The notes under the pieces are model-generated. The model searched no databases and was not told the DNA's origin. It saw only the letters and a list, made by a program, of their open reading frames with translations. Shown one piece after another: positions 1 through 9,171 of a DNA stretch of 64,000 bases. The translations under genes and the position numbers were made by a program. This DNA comes from Phycisphaerae bacterium (lineage in GTDB: Bacteria; Planctomycetota; Phycisphaerae; UBA1845; PWPN01), in NCBI GenBank assembly GCA_012719955.1, contig JAAXZI010000186.1:52421-116420 (forward strand), read 5' to 3'. The first letter of the stretch is position 1. Each line of letters begins with the position of its first letter.

Positions 1-2004
1 CTCATTCCCGTCAGGCGCGGTCCGGACGGCGAGCTGCGAGTGGCGGCCCAAGACGGTGGAACTTCGCAGGAGACGGCTGTCGCTCGCAGCTCGTTGTCCA
101 ACACGGTGTACACCAAGCAGGACATCTGGGACATCATCGTGCGGAATGCCTACGCGACCGGCGAGCCGGGCGTGGTGTTCATCGACCGCATCAACGAATT
201 CAACCCCACGCCGCACCTGGGGCGGATGGAAGCGACCAATCCCTGCGGCGAGCAGCCGTTGCTGCCCTACGAGGCCTGCAACCTCGGCAGCGTGAACCTG
301 TCCAAGTTCGTGCTGAACCCGCTGACCCCGCGGGCGGAGATGGATTGGGACGCCCTTCGCGAGACCGTGCGCGAGGCGGTGCGCTTCCTGGATAACGTCA
401 TCGATGCGAACAATTACCAGTTGCCGGAGATCGACGCGATCTGCAAGGGTAACCGCAAGATCGGACTGGGCATCATGGGCTTCGCCGAGACGTTATATAT
501 GCTCGGCGTCCGCTACTCGTCGGAGGAAGGCGTGGCCTGGGGCGAGCGGCTGATGCAGTTCATCAATGACGAGGCCCACAACTACAGCGAGCACCTGGCC
601 CGGGAGCGCGGTTCCTTCCCCAACTGGAAGGGCAGCATCTGGGACACCAAGCATCACCGCCCGATGCGCAACGCCTGCTGCACGACGGTGGCCCCCACCG
701 GCACGATCAGCATCATCGCCGGCTGCTCGGGGGGCATCGAGCCGATGTTCAGCCTGGTCTTCTACCGGAATGTGCTCAAGGGCCAGGACGAAGGCAAGAC
801 TCCGATGATTCAGATCGATCCGACTTTCGAGCGGGTCGCACGGGAGCGCAAATTCTACAGCGAGGGATTGATGGATCAGATCGCCAGGGACGGCACCCTC
901 GCTCATATTGACACCGTCCCCGAGGACATCCGGCACGTGTTCGTGTGTGCCCATGACGTCACGCCGGAGTGGCACGTTCGCATGCAGGCGGCTTTCCAGC
1001 GGCACTGCGACGCCTCGATCTCCAAGACGATCAATTTCCCGCACGACGCGAAGGTCGAAGACATCGAGATGATTTACCGGCTGGCTTACGAGCTTCGCTG
1101 CAAGGGAGTGACCGTCTACCGCGACGGCTGCCGGCCGGCCCAGCCGATGGCGCTGAAAGATTCGGACAAGAAACACGCGATGGCCGGGAAGCAACCCGCG
1201 GGGGGTGTCTCTCCGAAGGCCGACGCGGCACCCGCCCCAGAAGCAGGGCGCATTCAGAGCAAGGTAGATAAGGCCATGCATGAGCAGCAGAACCTTCCGG
1301 AGCTGGAACCGCATGACATCCCCGAGATCGTCAGCGGTCTGCGCATCCGGCAGATGACGCCCTTCGGGAACATGCACGTGAAAATCACGGTGGATCCCAA
1401 GACCGGGCGGGAGCTGGAGGTCTTCGCCCAGCTTGGCAAGGGTGGCGATCTGGCCAACAGCGACCTGGAGGCGATCTGCCGGCTGATTTCGCTGTGGCTG
1501 CGGGCCGGCGGCACCCTCCGGCACGTGATTCATCAGCTCAAGGATATCGGCTCGAGTTGCCAGGTCCCCACCCGGGACGGCAAGATCATGAGCCTGGGCG
1601 ACGGACTGAGTCGGGCACTGATGCGTTACCAGCGGGCCAAAGAGCGGTTCGGGCTGCACGACCTGCTGCTGGGCGAGTATGATCTGTCCGACCTGGACCG
1701 GCCGGCCAGCCAGGGACGCAGCAACGGCCATGGCAATGGTAACGGTCACGGCAACGGAAATGGCAATGGCAACGGCAAGGGTAACGGCAATGGCAAGACC
1801 CATGAGCTCGTTTCGGAAGTGCGCCACGCTGCTAAGACGGCTCATGGAGGGTCTTCTGAGGGAGCGTCCGCGGACGCCGGCTTCGCGGACGCTCTCCAGA
1901 TCACCCGTCCGCAGTTCAAGGTGGTCTGCCCGGAGTGCGGCGAGAATCTGACCTTCGCCGAGGGCTGCAACAAGTGCCACAACTGCGGCTGGGCGCAGTG
2001 CTGA
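1..2004 (+). CDS. nrdJ: Adenosylcobalamin-dependent (class II) ribonucleoside-diphosphate reductase, C-terminal part, 5' truncated by window edge
   Basis: Frame stays open to base 1; motifs NPTPHLGRMEATNPCGEQPLLPYEACNLGSVNLSKF and CCTTVAPTGTISIIAGCSGGIEP; C-terminal Cys-rich CPECGENLTFAEGCNKCHNCGWAQC. Confidence 0.95.
   Translation, partial: LIPVRRGPDGELRVAAQDGGTSQETAVARSSLSNTVYTKQDIWDIIVRNAYATGEPGVVFIDRINEFNPTPHLGRMEATNPCGEQPLLPYEACNLGSVNLSKFVLNPLTPRAEMDWDALRETVREAVRFLDNVIDANNYQLPEIDAICKGNRKIGLGIMGFAETLYMLGVRYSSEEGVAWGERLMQFINDEAHNYSEHLARERGSFPNWKGSIWDTKHHRPMRNACCTTVAPTGTISIIAGCSGGIEPMFSLVFYRNVLKGQDEGKTPMIQIDPTFERVARERKFYSEGLMDQIARDGTLAHIDTVPEDIRHVFVCAHDVTPEWHVRMQAAFQRHCDASISKTINFPHDAKVEDIEMIYRLAYELRCKGVTVYRDGCRPAQPMALKDSDKKHAMAGKQPAGGVSPKADAAPAPEAGRIQSKVDKAMHEQQNLPELEPHDIPEIVSGLRIRQMTPFGNMHVKITVDPKTGRELEVFAQLGKGGDLANSDLEAICRLISLWLRAGGTLRHVIHQLKDIGSSCQVPTRDGKIMSLGDGLSRALMRYQRAKERFGLHDLLLGEYDLSDLDRPASQGRSNGHGNGNGHGNGNGNGNGKGNGNGKTHELVSEVRHAAKTAHGGSSEGASADAGFADALQITRPQFKVVCPECGENLTFAEGCNKCHNCGWAQC
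1720..1797 (+). repeat. Low-complexity GGYAAY-type hexanucleotide repeat encoding (G/N/H/K) linker NGHGNGNGHGNGNGNGNGKGNGNGK
   Basis: Direct reading of DNA and translation inside nrdJ. Confidence 0.9.
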
Positions 2005-2057
2005 GCCACCGGTCAGGCTACGGAGGGCACGAGACGACCCAGGGAGGAACAGTACAC

Positions 2058-2096
2058 AGGGCCGCCAGAGTCTTCAGACTTCCGCGGCCCTTTTTT
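2058..2096 (+). terminator. Rho-independent terminator after nrdJ
   Basis: AGGGCCGC...GCGGCCCT stem with nested AGTCT-TC-AGACT hairpin, followed by TTTTTT. Confidence 0.85.
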
Positions 2097-2162
2097 ATGC
2101 GCATAACAATGCCAGCCACTTCAGGCTACGCTGCTGTTTCTTTGGGCTGATCGCCCCAGTTC

Positions 2163-2375
2163 TCAGAGATCGTCCGGCGTGAGCCCGGTTCGTTTGCCAA
2201 TGCGGGCCAGCATGCGTGGTCCGATTTCTTCGCTGTCATGAAATGCAAACACATAGTCGGGCCAACCATGGCGGCTCAGCGTTTTGTGGGATCCGCTTTG
2301 CCGTTTGATCGACCAGCCAATGCGCAACAGGGCCGAGAGGACCTTCCCCGCTCTTGTCAAACGCCACTGGCTCAT
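2163..2375 (-). CDS. hicA: HicA-like mRNA interferase toxin
   Basis: GWSIKRQSGSHKTLSRHG motif, 70 aa, 4-nt overlap with hicB. Confidence 0.85.
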   Translation of the reverse strand: MSQWRLTRAGKVLSALLRIGWSIKRQSGSHKTLSRHGWPDYVFAFHDSEEIGPRMLARIGKRTGLTPDDL

Positions 2376-2575
2376 GCGACTATCGAGAAGACCGCCTCAA
2401 CTTCCGGCAGCGGCTCGCCGTTGTCCAACCGTTCTGCCAATACGCGCAATGAAAGGGCCTGTGCCTTCCGGACCGCAGCCTCACGGGTGGGCCCGTACAC
2501 CATGATACCGGGCAGATCCATCACCTCGGCGATCCACCGACCGTCCTGTTCTTGCTCCACCTCGATTGTGTACAT
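2372..2575 (-). CDS. hicB: HicB-like antitoxin (short form)
   Basis: YTIEVEQEQDGRWIAEVMDLPGIMVYGPTREAAVRKAQALSLRVLAERL; precedes hicA. Confidence 0.85.
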   Translation of the reverse strand: MYTIEVEQEQDGRWIAEVMDLPGIMVYGPTREAAVRKAQALSLRVLAERLDNGEPLPEVEAVFSIVA

Positions 2576-2612
2576 GACGTGTCACTCCCGGGCTTCGAGC
2601 CATTTTACCCGG

Positions 2613-3812
2613 TCACTCGATGCATTGGTAGTAACAGTTCCGCTTCTGCGGGCGCCAGCCGGCGTCGGCGATGAGGCGGCGGATGTCCTGCTCGGAAAGC
2701 CGGTAGGTCGTGCCGGCGGCCGAGACTACGTTCTCCTCCATCATCACCGAGCCCATGTCGTTGGCCCCGTAGAAGAGGGCGAGCTGGCCGATCTTGGGGC
2801 CCTGGGTGACCCAGCTTGCCTGGATATTGGGGATGTTGTCCAGGAACAGCCGGGCAAGGGCCAGGGTCTTGAGGTATTCGTGGGCGCTGGCCAGCTTGAG
2901 ATGCTTGCCGTCAGGTGGTGCGGGCGAGTCGGCCGGTAACTGGCGGATCCGCCCCAGCGGCGTGTTCTCGGGCTGGAACGTCCAGCAGATGAAGGCGGTG
3001 AAGCCGCCGGTCTCGTCCTGCAGGTCGCGGATGCGCTGAAAATGCTCGATCCGCTCGGGGATGGTCTCGATATGCCCGAACATCATGGTGATGCTGGTGC
3101 GCATGCCGATCTGGTGGGCCTGGCGCATAACTTCCAGGTATTCGTTCGTGCGGGTCTTGCCCCGGCTGATCTTGTCGCGGACGCGATCAACGAGAATCTC
3201 TGCCCCCCCGCCGGGGATGGTGTCAAGGCCGGCCTCCTGAAGACGCAGCAGCACGTCGCGCAGGGACATCTTGAAGACCTCGGCAAACGCCCAGATCTCC
3301 GGCGGGCTGAAAGCGTGGACATGGACCTGCGGGAACTCGCGCTTGATGAAGCGCAGCAGATCTAAATACCACTCGAAGGGCAGGATCTCCGGCGGCGCCA
3401 GGCCGCCCTGCAGGAGCACCTGCGTACCGCCGATGTCCACCAGCTCCTGGATTTTCCGGCCGATCTGCTCGAAGGTCAGCACGTAGCCGTCAGGCAGACC
3501 GGGCCGCCTGGAACGCGTCCCCGGGGGGTCAGCCTTGAAGTTACAGAAAATGCACTTGGCCGTGCACCAGTTGGCGTAGTTGATATTGCGATCGACCACG
3601 TAGGTACGGTAGTCCTCGGGATGCAGCCGCTGGGTGACCGCAAAGGCCCGCCGGCCCAGTTCGTGGATGGAGCAGTCGTTATACAGAGCCAGCGCGTCGG
3701 CGACGGTCAAACGGGATGAGACCGAGTACTGAGTACTGAGTGCTGAGTACTGAGTACTGAGTACTGAGTGCTGAGGGCTGAAAGCCGAGGGCTGAGTGGT
3801 GCGTACATTCAT
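2613..3812 (-). CDS. mqnC: Dehypoxanthine futalosine cyclase (radical SAM)
   Basis: DRNINYANWCTAKCIFCNF radical SAM motif; GGTQVLLQGG, HAFSPPEIWAFAEV, DTIPGGGAEILVDRVR, LQDETGGFTAFICWTFQP; overlaps mqnA by 4 nt. Confidence 0.93.
   Translation of the reverse strand: MNVRTTQPSAFSPQHSVLSTQYSALSTQYSVSSRLTVADALALYNDCSIHELGRRAFAVTQRLHPEDYRTYVVDRNINYANWCTAKCIFCNFKADPPGTRSRRPGLPDGYVLTFEQIGRKIQELVDIGGTQVLLQGGLAPPEILPFEWYLDLLRFIKREFPQVHVHAFSPPEIWAFAEVFKMSLRDVLLRLQEAGLDTIPGGGAEILVDRVRDKISRGKTRTNEYLEVMRQAHQIGMRTSITMMFGHIETIPERIEHFQRIRDLQDETGGFTAFICWTFQPENTPLGRIRQLPADSPAPPDGKHLKLASAHEYLKTLALARLFLDNIPNIQASWVTQGPKIGQLALFYGANDMGSVMMEENVVSAAGTTYRLSEQDIRRLIADAGWRPQKRNCYYQCIE
3727..3796. repeat. 7-bp tandem array (TACTGAG/TGCTGAG, about 10 units) in the N-terminal coding part of mqnC
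   Basis: tactgag tactgag tgctgag tactgag tactgag tactgag tgctgag ggctgaa agccgag ggctgag. Confidence 0.95.
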
Positions 3813-4615
3813 CGCACCGACTCCTTCCGTTCGGTGATGAGGCCTTCTTCGGCGGCCAGTTTCCAGAAGAGTTCCATTCCTTCCTGGGCCTGGGGGGTGA
3901 CTTTGAACATCAGCCGCTCGATCAGGTACACGTGGGCCACATCCACCGGCCAGCCATGGGCCGGACCGGCCTCCCGGGCAATCTCGGCGGCGCGAGCCAC
4001 GCCACGGTCACGGGCCGCGTTGAGCAGGGGCGCGAGGCGTTCATGGGCGATGCCGGCCGGCCCCGCCCAGATCGCGAACACAAAAGGCAGGCCCGTCCAC
4101 TTCTTCCACGCCTCGCCCAGATCCACCTGGTGATCATGCCCCTGGACCGGCGCGGTCACCACCTTGTCGCCAATGAGCAGAACCGATTCGCAGTCCTGGG
4201 CCTCGGCGGTCGAAGCCAGGGGCACGATCCGCAGCCGGCGTTTGAACCATCGCGACCAGATCAGCGTGGCCAGGGCCACGGAGGTATGCGAGTCGCCGTC
4301 CACGTGGAGCACGCTCATCCGCTCGGGCGGCACGCGTGAGAAGACCCGCACCGTCATGGTGGGCCCGTCGGAGGCGATACAGGAGTTGGACACCCGCCGC
4401 CAACGCCCCCCCGATCGGGCCACGTCAATGACGGGGATCAGCGACGCGTCCACCTGGCCGGCGTCCAGCATCCCCGCCAGGGCAGAGGGTACGGCAAAAT
4501 GCAGGCTTACGCCCGGCTCCGAATCCAATCCATCGACCAAGGGCCGGGTGTTGAGGAACGAAACCGCCCCCAGCCTCAACGGCCGTCCGGTTGCATGCTC
4601 AGGAAGTTGACTCAT
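3809..4615 (-). CDS. mqnA: Chorismate dehydratase (menaquinone, futalosine pathway)
   Basis: LGAVSFLNTRPLVDGL, AVPSALAGMLDAGQVDASLIPVIDVARSGG, overlap with mqnC. Confidence 0.92.
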   Translation of the reverse strand: MSQLPEHATGRPLRLGAVSFLNTRPLVDGLDSEPGVSLHFAVPSALAGMLDAGQVDASLIPVIDVARSGGRWRRVSNSCIASDGPTMTVRVFSRVPPERMSVLHVDGDSHTSVALATLIWSRWFKRRLRIVPLASTAEAQDCESVLLIGDKVVTAPVQGHDHQVDLGEAWKKWTGLPFVFAIWAGPAGIAHERLAPLLNAARDRGVARAAEIAREAGPAHGWPVDVAHVYLIERLMFKVTPQAQEGMELFWKLAAEEGLITERKESVR

Positions 4616-4874
4616 GATGGGCCATTATAGCGGAAAAGAGGAGCGTCCCCGGCAGGGCTCAAAAGTTTTGAAAAAACAGGAGCGTCAGCGGTCCGCGGGC
4701 GTTTGAGCGGTTGGCCTGTGGGGATCCTACCCCCGGTTCCACTTTGGCAGGTTATGCAGTATTCTCTTGTCCGGTTGGTCGGCAGAAACGCCGGCCGTTG
4801 CACCATCGCGAGGCGCTCGATTGTGCCTCGTGTTGTGAAAGCGGGCGCGGCGCGTTGAAAGGGACGGTACGAAG

Positions 4875-5474
4875 ATGACGCGGTTTCTCTCCCTGGCGGG
4901 ATTATGCGGATTCCTTTTGATCGCGGGCTGCCGGACCCCGCCCACACGCACGCGCATCGATTTGATTACCTACGATGAGGCCGGCCAGCAGCGGCGGCAC
5001 TACACGGAATTCCGCCGGGCAGCCTACCGGATGTCCCCCGGAGGGCGGGTCGAGTTGGTGCTGCGCTCCGAGCGGCCCAGCAGCGTGGACCCGACGCAGA
5101 CCGTCCATCAGGTGATGTACATCCGGTGCTTCTGGAATCCACAGCCGGAACGGACGACGGTGGATTCCTCGCAGATCGACGCCCGGGTGCAGTACGCCCT
5201 GCTCACGCCCCCCACCGGCGTGCGCTACGACGGCGCGGCCATGGTCACGTGGCGGTACGACAAGCGGACGAAAAAACTGGCCGGCTGGATCGAGTCGGGC
5301 ACGCTCACGCCCCGCTTCCGCATGGGCGAAGCGCTGGAACCGTTCGGCCCGGCCAATTTTAGCGGCACTTTTGTGGCCGAGGAAAAGCCCGGCGAGGTCG
5401 TGGAAACGGCACAGGCGATGGAGTATCAGTTCGATCAGCCGGTGTTGCCGGCCGCAGCACCCGTGCCAAACTGA
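4875..5474 (+). CDS. Hypothetical lipoprotein
   Basis: Signal/lipobox LCGFLLIAGCR at N-terminus. Confidence 0.7.
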   Translation: MTRFLSLAGLCGFLLIAGCRTPPTRTRIDLITYDEAGQQRRHYTEFRRAAYRMSPGGRVELVLRSERPSSVDPTQTVHQVMYIRCFWNPQPERTTVDSSQIDARVQYALLTPPTGVRYDGAAMVTWRYDKRTKKLAGWIESGTLTPRFRMGEALEPFGPANFSGTFVAEEKPGEVVETAQAMEYQFDQPVLPAAAPVPN

Positions 5475-5672
5475 CCTTGTGCGAGGGTAAGACAGCCAGG
5501 CGCGCGATGGGGCCGTCACGGTTCTTGAGCCGTGCAGCGACGATTCGCATATTCGGCCCATCTCGAGAGCCGTGGGCCACACAGTGTGACAGCATCCCCC
5601 ATGACGGGTCGCAGGATCGCGCCCCGTCATAGCCAGAACACGGACTGTTTGCGCTTCGAAAGGAGGTGTCGC

Positions 5673-6461
5673 ATGACGCGACGCGTGGCGGTGATGCTTC
5701 TGCTCGCGGGACTGGCCGGGTTGAGCGGCTGTACGCAGGCAAAAAAGACGCCAATAGTCGCCTACGCGGCGGCGCCGGCTTCTCCTGCTTACTCCTCCGC
5801 CCCAGATGCCGCAGCTAAGCTGGACTATCCCGTTGAATCGGTCGGAACGTCCTCCGGCCAGCCATCAGGCCAGGAGGGGTTTCAACTGGCCAGCGCCGTC
5901 GATTCTTCTCTTCCGGTCAACAGCCGGATGATCATCTACAAAGCCACGCTCCAGATGTCGGTTGTGGATATCGAGGCCGCCTTGACCTCGGCGCAGAAGC
6001 TGTGCACGGAGGCAGGCGGATACATGGACGCGCTGACTTCCCACTCCATCACCCTGCGCGTGCCGGCCCGGAACTTTGACCGCGTATTGGACGATGTGCG
6101 CAAATTGGGACAGATGCTCTCCCGGGAGATTCGCGCCCAGGACGTCACCGAGGAATACGTGGACCTCCGGCTGCGCCTCAAAAACGCCGAAGCCACCCGC
6201 GACCGGCTGCTGGCCATTCTGGAAAAGGCCAAGACGGTCAAGGAGACGTTGGAAGTCGAGCGCGAATTGAGCCGTGTTCGCGAAGAAATCGAGCGGATCA
6301 AGGGACGTCTGGCCTTCCTGGAGCGGGAGACGGCCTTCAGTACGATCCATATTACTTTCTCACTTCCCGCCCCGACGCAGGTGATCCGCAACCGTCCCCC
6401 CACGCCGTTCGCGTGGTTGGATGCCCTGGGTGTTGAACGCGTTCTACAACTGGACCGCTGA
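5673..6461 (+). CDS. DUF4349 domain lipoprotein
   Basis: AAGGAGGT RBS before ATG 5673; lipobox GLSGC; DUF4349-like RMIIYKATLQMSV...LRVPARNFDRVLDDVRKLG...VTEEYVDLRLRLKNAEATRDRLL. Confidence 0.85.
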   Translation: MTRRVAVMLLLAGLAGLSGCTQAKKTPIVAYAAAPASPAYSSAPDAAAKLDYPVESVGTSSGQPSGQEGFQLASAVDSSLPVNSRMIIYKATLQMSVVDIEAALTSAQKLCTEAGGYMDALTSHSITLRVPARNFDRVLDDVRKLGQMLSREIRAQDVTEEYVDLRLRLKNAEATRDRLLAILEKAKTVKETLEVERELSRVREEIERIKGRLAFLERETAFSTIHITFSLPAPTQVIRNRPPTPFAWLDALGVERVLQLDR

Positions 6462-6473
6462 GGAGGGACCGAC

Positions 6474-6926
6474 ATGCGCTTGGCAAAATACATCGCCGCC
6501 CTGTTGCCGGCCATCTGTCTGTACGGCTGCACCGGCTATCGGCTGCCGGCCGGTTATGTGAAGGTGGAGCCCACGTATGACGTTCAGTTTCGGGCCGTTT
6601 CGGCGGAAGGATCCGCGCTGACCTACCGCATCGAAGAGAACCCCGAGAACGGGAACCTGGCCTTCTGGGAAAAGGCAGCCACGAACTGGCTGGTGGAAGT
6701 GCGCGGCTATCAGCTCACCGACCGGCAGGAAGTTCGCAACGAGCACGGAACGCCGGGCGTGGAAATGACGTTCGACTATTCGCAGATCGGCATTGATTAC
6801 GTGTACCTGCTGACCATGTTTGTCCGTGGAGACCGGGTTCACGTTTTTGAGGCCGCCGGCCCGCGGGAGACCTTCACGCCCGACCTGCCCGCGATCCGCA
6901 AAGCAATCGCCGAGTGGCCACTGTAA
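6474..6926 (+). CDS. Hypothetical lipoprotein
   Basis: Lipobox LPAICLYGC; compact operon after DUF4349 gene. Confidence 0.65.
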   Translation: MRLAKYIAALLPAICLYGCTGYRLPAGYVKVEPTYDVQFRAVSAEGSALTYRIEENPENGNLAFWEKAATNWLVEVRGYQLTDRQEVRNEHGTPGVEMTFDYSQIGIDYVYLLTMFVRGDRVHVFEAAGPRETFTPDLPAIRKAIAEWPL

Positions 6927-6949
6927 CTACGGACAACGGCCCCCTCGGG

Positions 6950-7159
6950 GGGCGGGCATCTTGCCCGCCTCTGATTCAGCATGCAATCGTGATCCTGGAA
7001 CGGATCTCCGGGGGGGGGTAGCGGCTTGTTCAGGGGGTGAGCATCCTGCCCGCCTGATTCGGCGCACAACCGAGGCCCTGGAAACGACGCTCGGGTTGTT
7101 TCCAGTTAAAGGCTTCCGCGCTTGCTGCCGGGATGTGTGTCACGGGATACCTTTGTGAG
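6950..7159. repeat. Direct repeat, copy 1 (~210 bp), with GGCGGGC-type hairpins
   Basis: Near-identical to 7504-7716. Confidence 0.9.
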
Positions 7160-7167
7160 CTACCGGC

Positions 7168-7251
7168 GGGTGGCCCACCTCTTCCAGAGGTGGGTTCACG
7201 ATTTGGACAACCGATGAGGGTGCCAACGGCATCAACCGCAAGCCCGGCTGA
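7168..7251 (+). repeat. Dispersed 84-bp repeat family B, copy 1
   Basis: One difference by eye from 27907-27990; CCCACCTC-ttcca-GAGGTGGG hairpin. Confidence 0.93.
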
Positions 7252-7503
7252 TAACGTTTGGTTTTCTAACCGGGCAATGAACGGCCTCAAGGCCCGGGCC
7301 AGGGGGAAGGGCGTTCAAACGCCCTGAGACACGGGGAGAGGGGAAACCAGTGAGAGGCAATGCGTTATGCGTTCGCCAACCAGTACTCCAAGCACTGGCC
7401 TGCAGCCGCCTTCGGCGGCAAGGCCGCTGGAAGCGGCGTGGCAGAGGCGCCGGCATTGCCCAAACAGATCCGCAAACGTCATCCTGCCCGCCTGGTTTTC
7501 GGA

Positions 7504-7716
7504 GGGCGGGCATCTTGCCCGCCTCTGATTCAGCGCGCAATCGTGATCCTGGAACGGATCTCCGGGGGGGATGGGCAGCGGCTCGTTCGGGGGGTGAGCA
7601 TCCTGCACGCCTGATTCGGCGCACAACCGAGGCCCTGGAAACGACGCTCGGGTTGTTTCCAGTTAAAGGCTTCCGCGCTTGCTGCCGGGATGTGTGTCAC
7701 GGGATAGCTTTGTGAG
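7504..7716. repeat. Direct repeat, copy 2
   Basis: Shares gggcgggcatcttgcccgcctctgattcagc...gttaaaggcttccgcgcttgctgccgggatgtgtgtcacgggata with copy 1. Confidence 0.9.
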
Positions 7717-7865
7717 TTGCCGCGCCAACCGTCCGCGGGCCCATACCGCGCAAACGGCTCGTATGCATCTCGGGCGATATAGTACAAACGGCCGGCACCC
7801 AGCTTTTGCCGGGGACCCGGCCCGGCTGCTGCGGCGTGAATGGTTCGTCTCCACCCCCGTCGACA

Positions 7866-7902
7866 CAGCGCAAACGGCCGGTACGGAGCCCGGCCGCTAC
7901 AG
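7866..7902 (+). repeat. Dispersed repeat family C copy (CGGCCGGTACNGAGCCCGGCCGCTACAG)
   Basis: Matches 32096-32132 (+) and 46893-46926, 46855-46888 (-). Confidence 0.85.
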
Positions 7903-7941
7903 CTTTTGCGCAATTGGAAGAGTGTCTTACATCGACCCGGG

Positions 7942-9171
7942 TTACTTCGACGCGGCACGCTTGAGCGTGGCGGCCACGTCCGTCTCTTCCCAGGTGAAGG
8001 CTTCGCCGGTCCGGCCAAAGTGGCCGTTGCGGGCCGTCTGGCGGTAGATCGGGCGCTTGAGCTTGAGATGCTTGATGATGCCCGACGGCGTCAGCGGGAA
8101 GTGCTCGCGGACCAGGCTGGCAAGCAGATCTTCGCTGACCTTGCCGGTGCCGTAGGTATCCACGTGCACGCTGACGGGCTCGGCCACGCCGATGGCGTAG
8201 GCAAGCTGGACCTCGCACTCGTCGGCCAGGCCGGCGGCCACGATGTTCTTGGCGATGTAGCGGGCCATGTAAGCGGCGGAGCGATCCACCTTGCTGGGAT
8301 CCTTGCCGCTGAAGGCACCGCCGCCATGCCGGCCGCGACCGCCGTAGGTATCGACGATGATCTTCCGGCCGGTCAGCCCGGAGTCGCCGTGCGGTCCGCC
8401 AATGAGGAAACGGCCGGTGGGGTTGATGTGGAACTTGATGTCGTCACTCCACAGATCCGCCCGTTCGGCGCGGACCACCGGCTTGATGACTTTCTCGATC
8501 AGCTCCTTGCGGGCGGCATCGGACATGTTGTTGGTCTGGGGATCGACCGCCGCTTCGGTGTGCTGGGTGGACACGACGATGGTGTCGATGCCGACCGGGC
8601 GGCGACCCTCGTAACGGACGGTGACCTGGCTCTTGCTGTCCGGGCGGAGCCATTTGATCTCGCCGCTTTCACGCGCCTTGGTCAGACGCTCCACCAGGCG
8701 GTGGGCCAGGTGGATGGGCAGCGGCATGAGCACCTGGGTTTCGTTGCAGGCGAAACCGAACATCAGGCCCTGGTCGCCGGCGCCCTGCTCCTTGTGCAGG
8801 CCCTGGCCTTCGGTGACACCCTGGCTGATGTCAACGGATTGACCGTGGAGCGCCCGGATCACCGCGCAGGAACGATAGTCGAAGCCGGTGGCCGGATCGT
8901 CGTAACCGATTTCCCGGATGGTGTTGCGAACGGTTTCTTCGACATTCTGAAGGGCGCGTTCGGCCTCGGGAGTGTGGACCGTGACCTCGCCGGCCAGAAC
9001 CACCAGGCCGGTAGTGACCATGGTCTCACAGGCGACGCGGGCATCCGGGTCGTGGGCAATCAGACTGTCCAGAATGGCATCCGAAATCTGATCACAGACC
9101 TTGTCCGGATGGCCTTGAGACACAGACTCCGAAGTGAACAGGAAGGTCCGCCCATTAACGCTGGAACTCAC
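7942..9171 (-). CDS. metK: S-adenosylmethionine synthase
   Basis: [66 protein letters not shown]. Confidence 0.97.
   Translation of the reverse strand: MSSSVNGRTFLFTSESVSQGHPDKVCDQISDAILDSLIAHDPDARVACETMVTTGLVVLAGEVTVHTPEAERALQNVEETVRNTIREIGYDDPATGFDYRSCAVIRALHGQSVDISQGVTEGQGLHKEQGAGDQGLMFGFACNETQVLMPLPIHLAHRLVERLTKARESGEIKWLRPDSKSQVTVRYEGRRPVGIDTIVVSTQHTEAAVDPQTNNMSDAARKELIEKVIKPVVRAERADLWSDDIKFHINPTGRFLIGGPHGDSGLTGRKIIVDTYGGRGRHGGGAFSGKDPSKVDRSAAYMARYIAKNIVAAGLADECEVQLAYAIGVAEPVSVHVDTYGTGKVSEDLLASLVREHFPLTPSGIIKHLKLKRPIYRQTARNGHFGRTGEAFTWEETDVAATLKRAASK

Noticed and set aside
493-1980. 495-aa minus ORF
   Set aside because: Antisense to nrdJ; long antisense frames are expected in high-GC coding DNA and no domain is recognisable.
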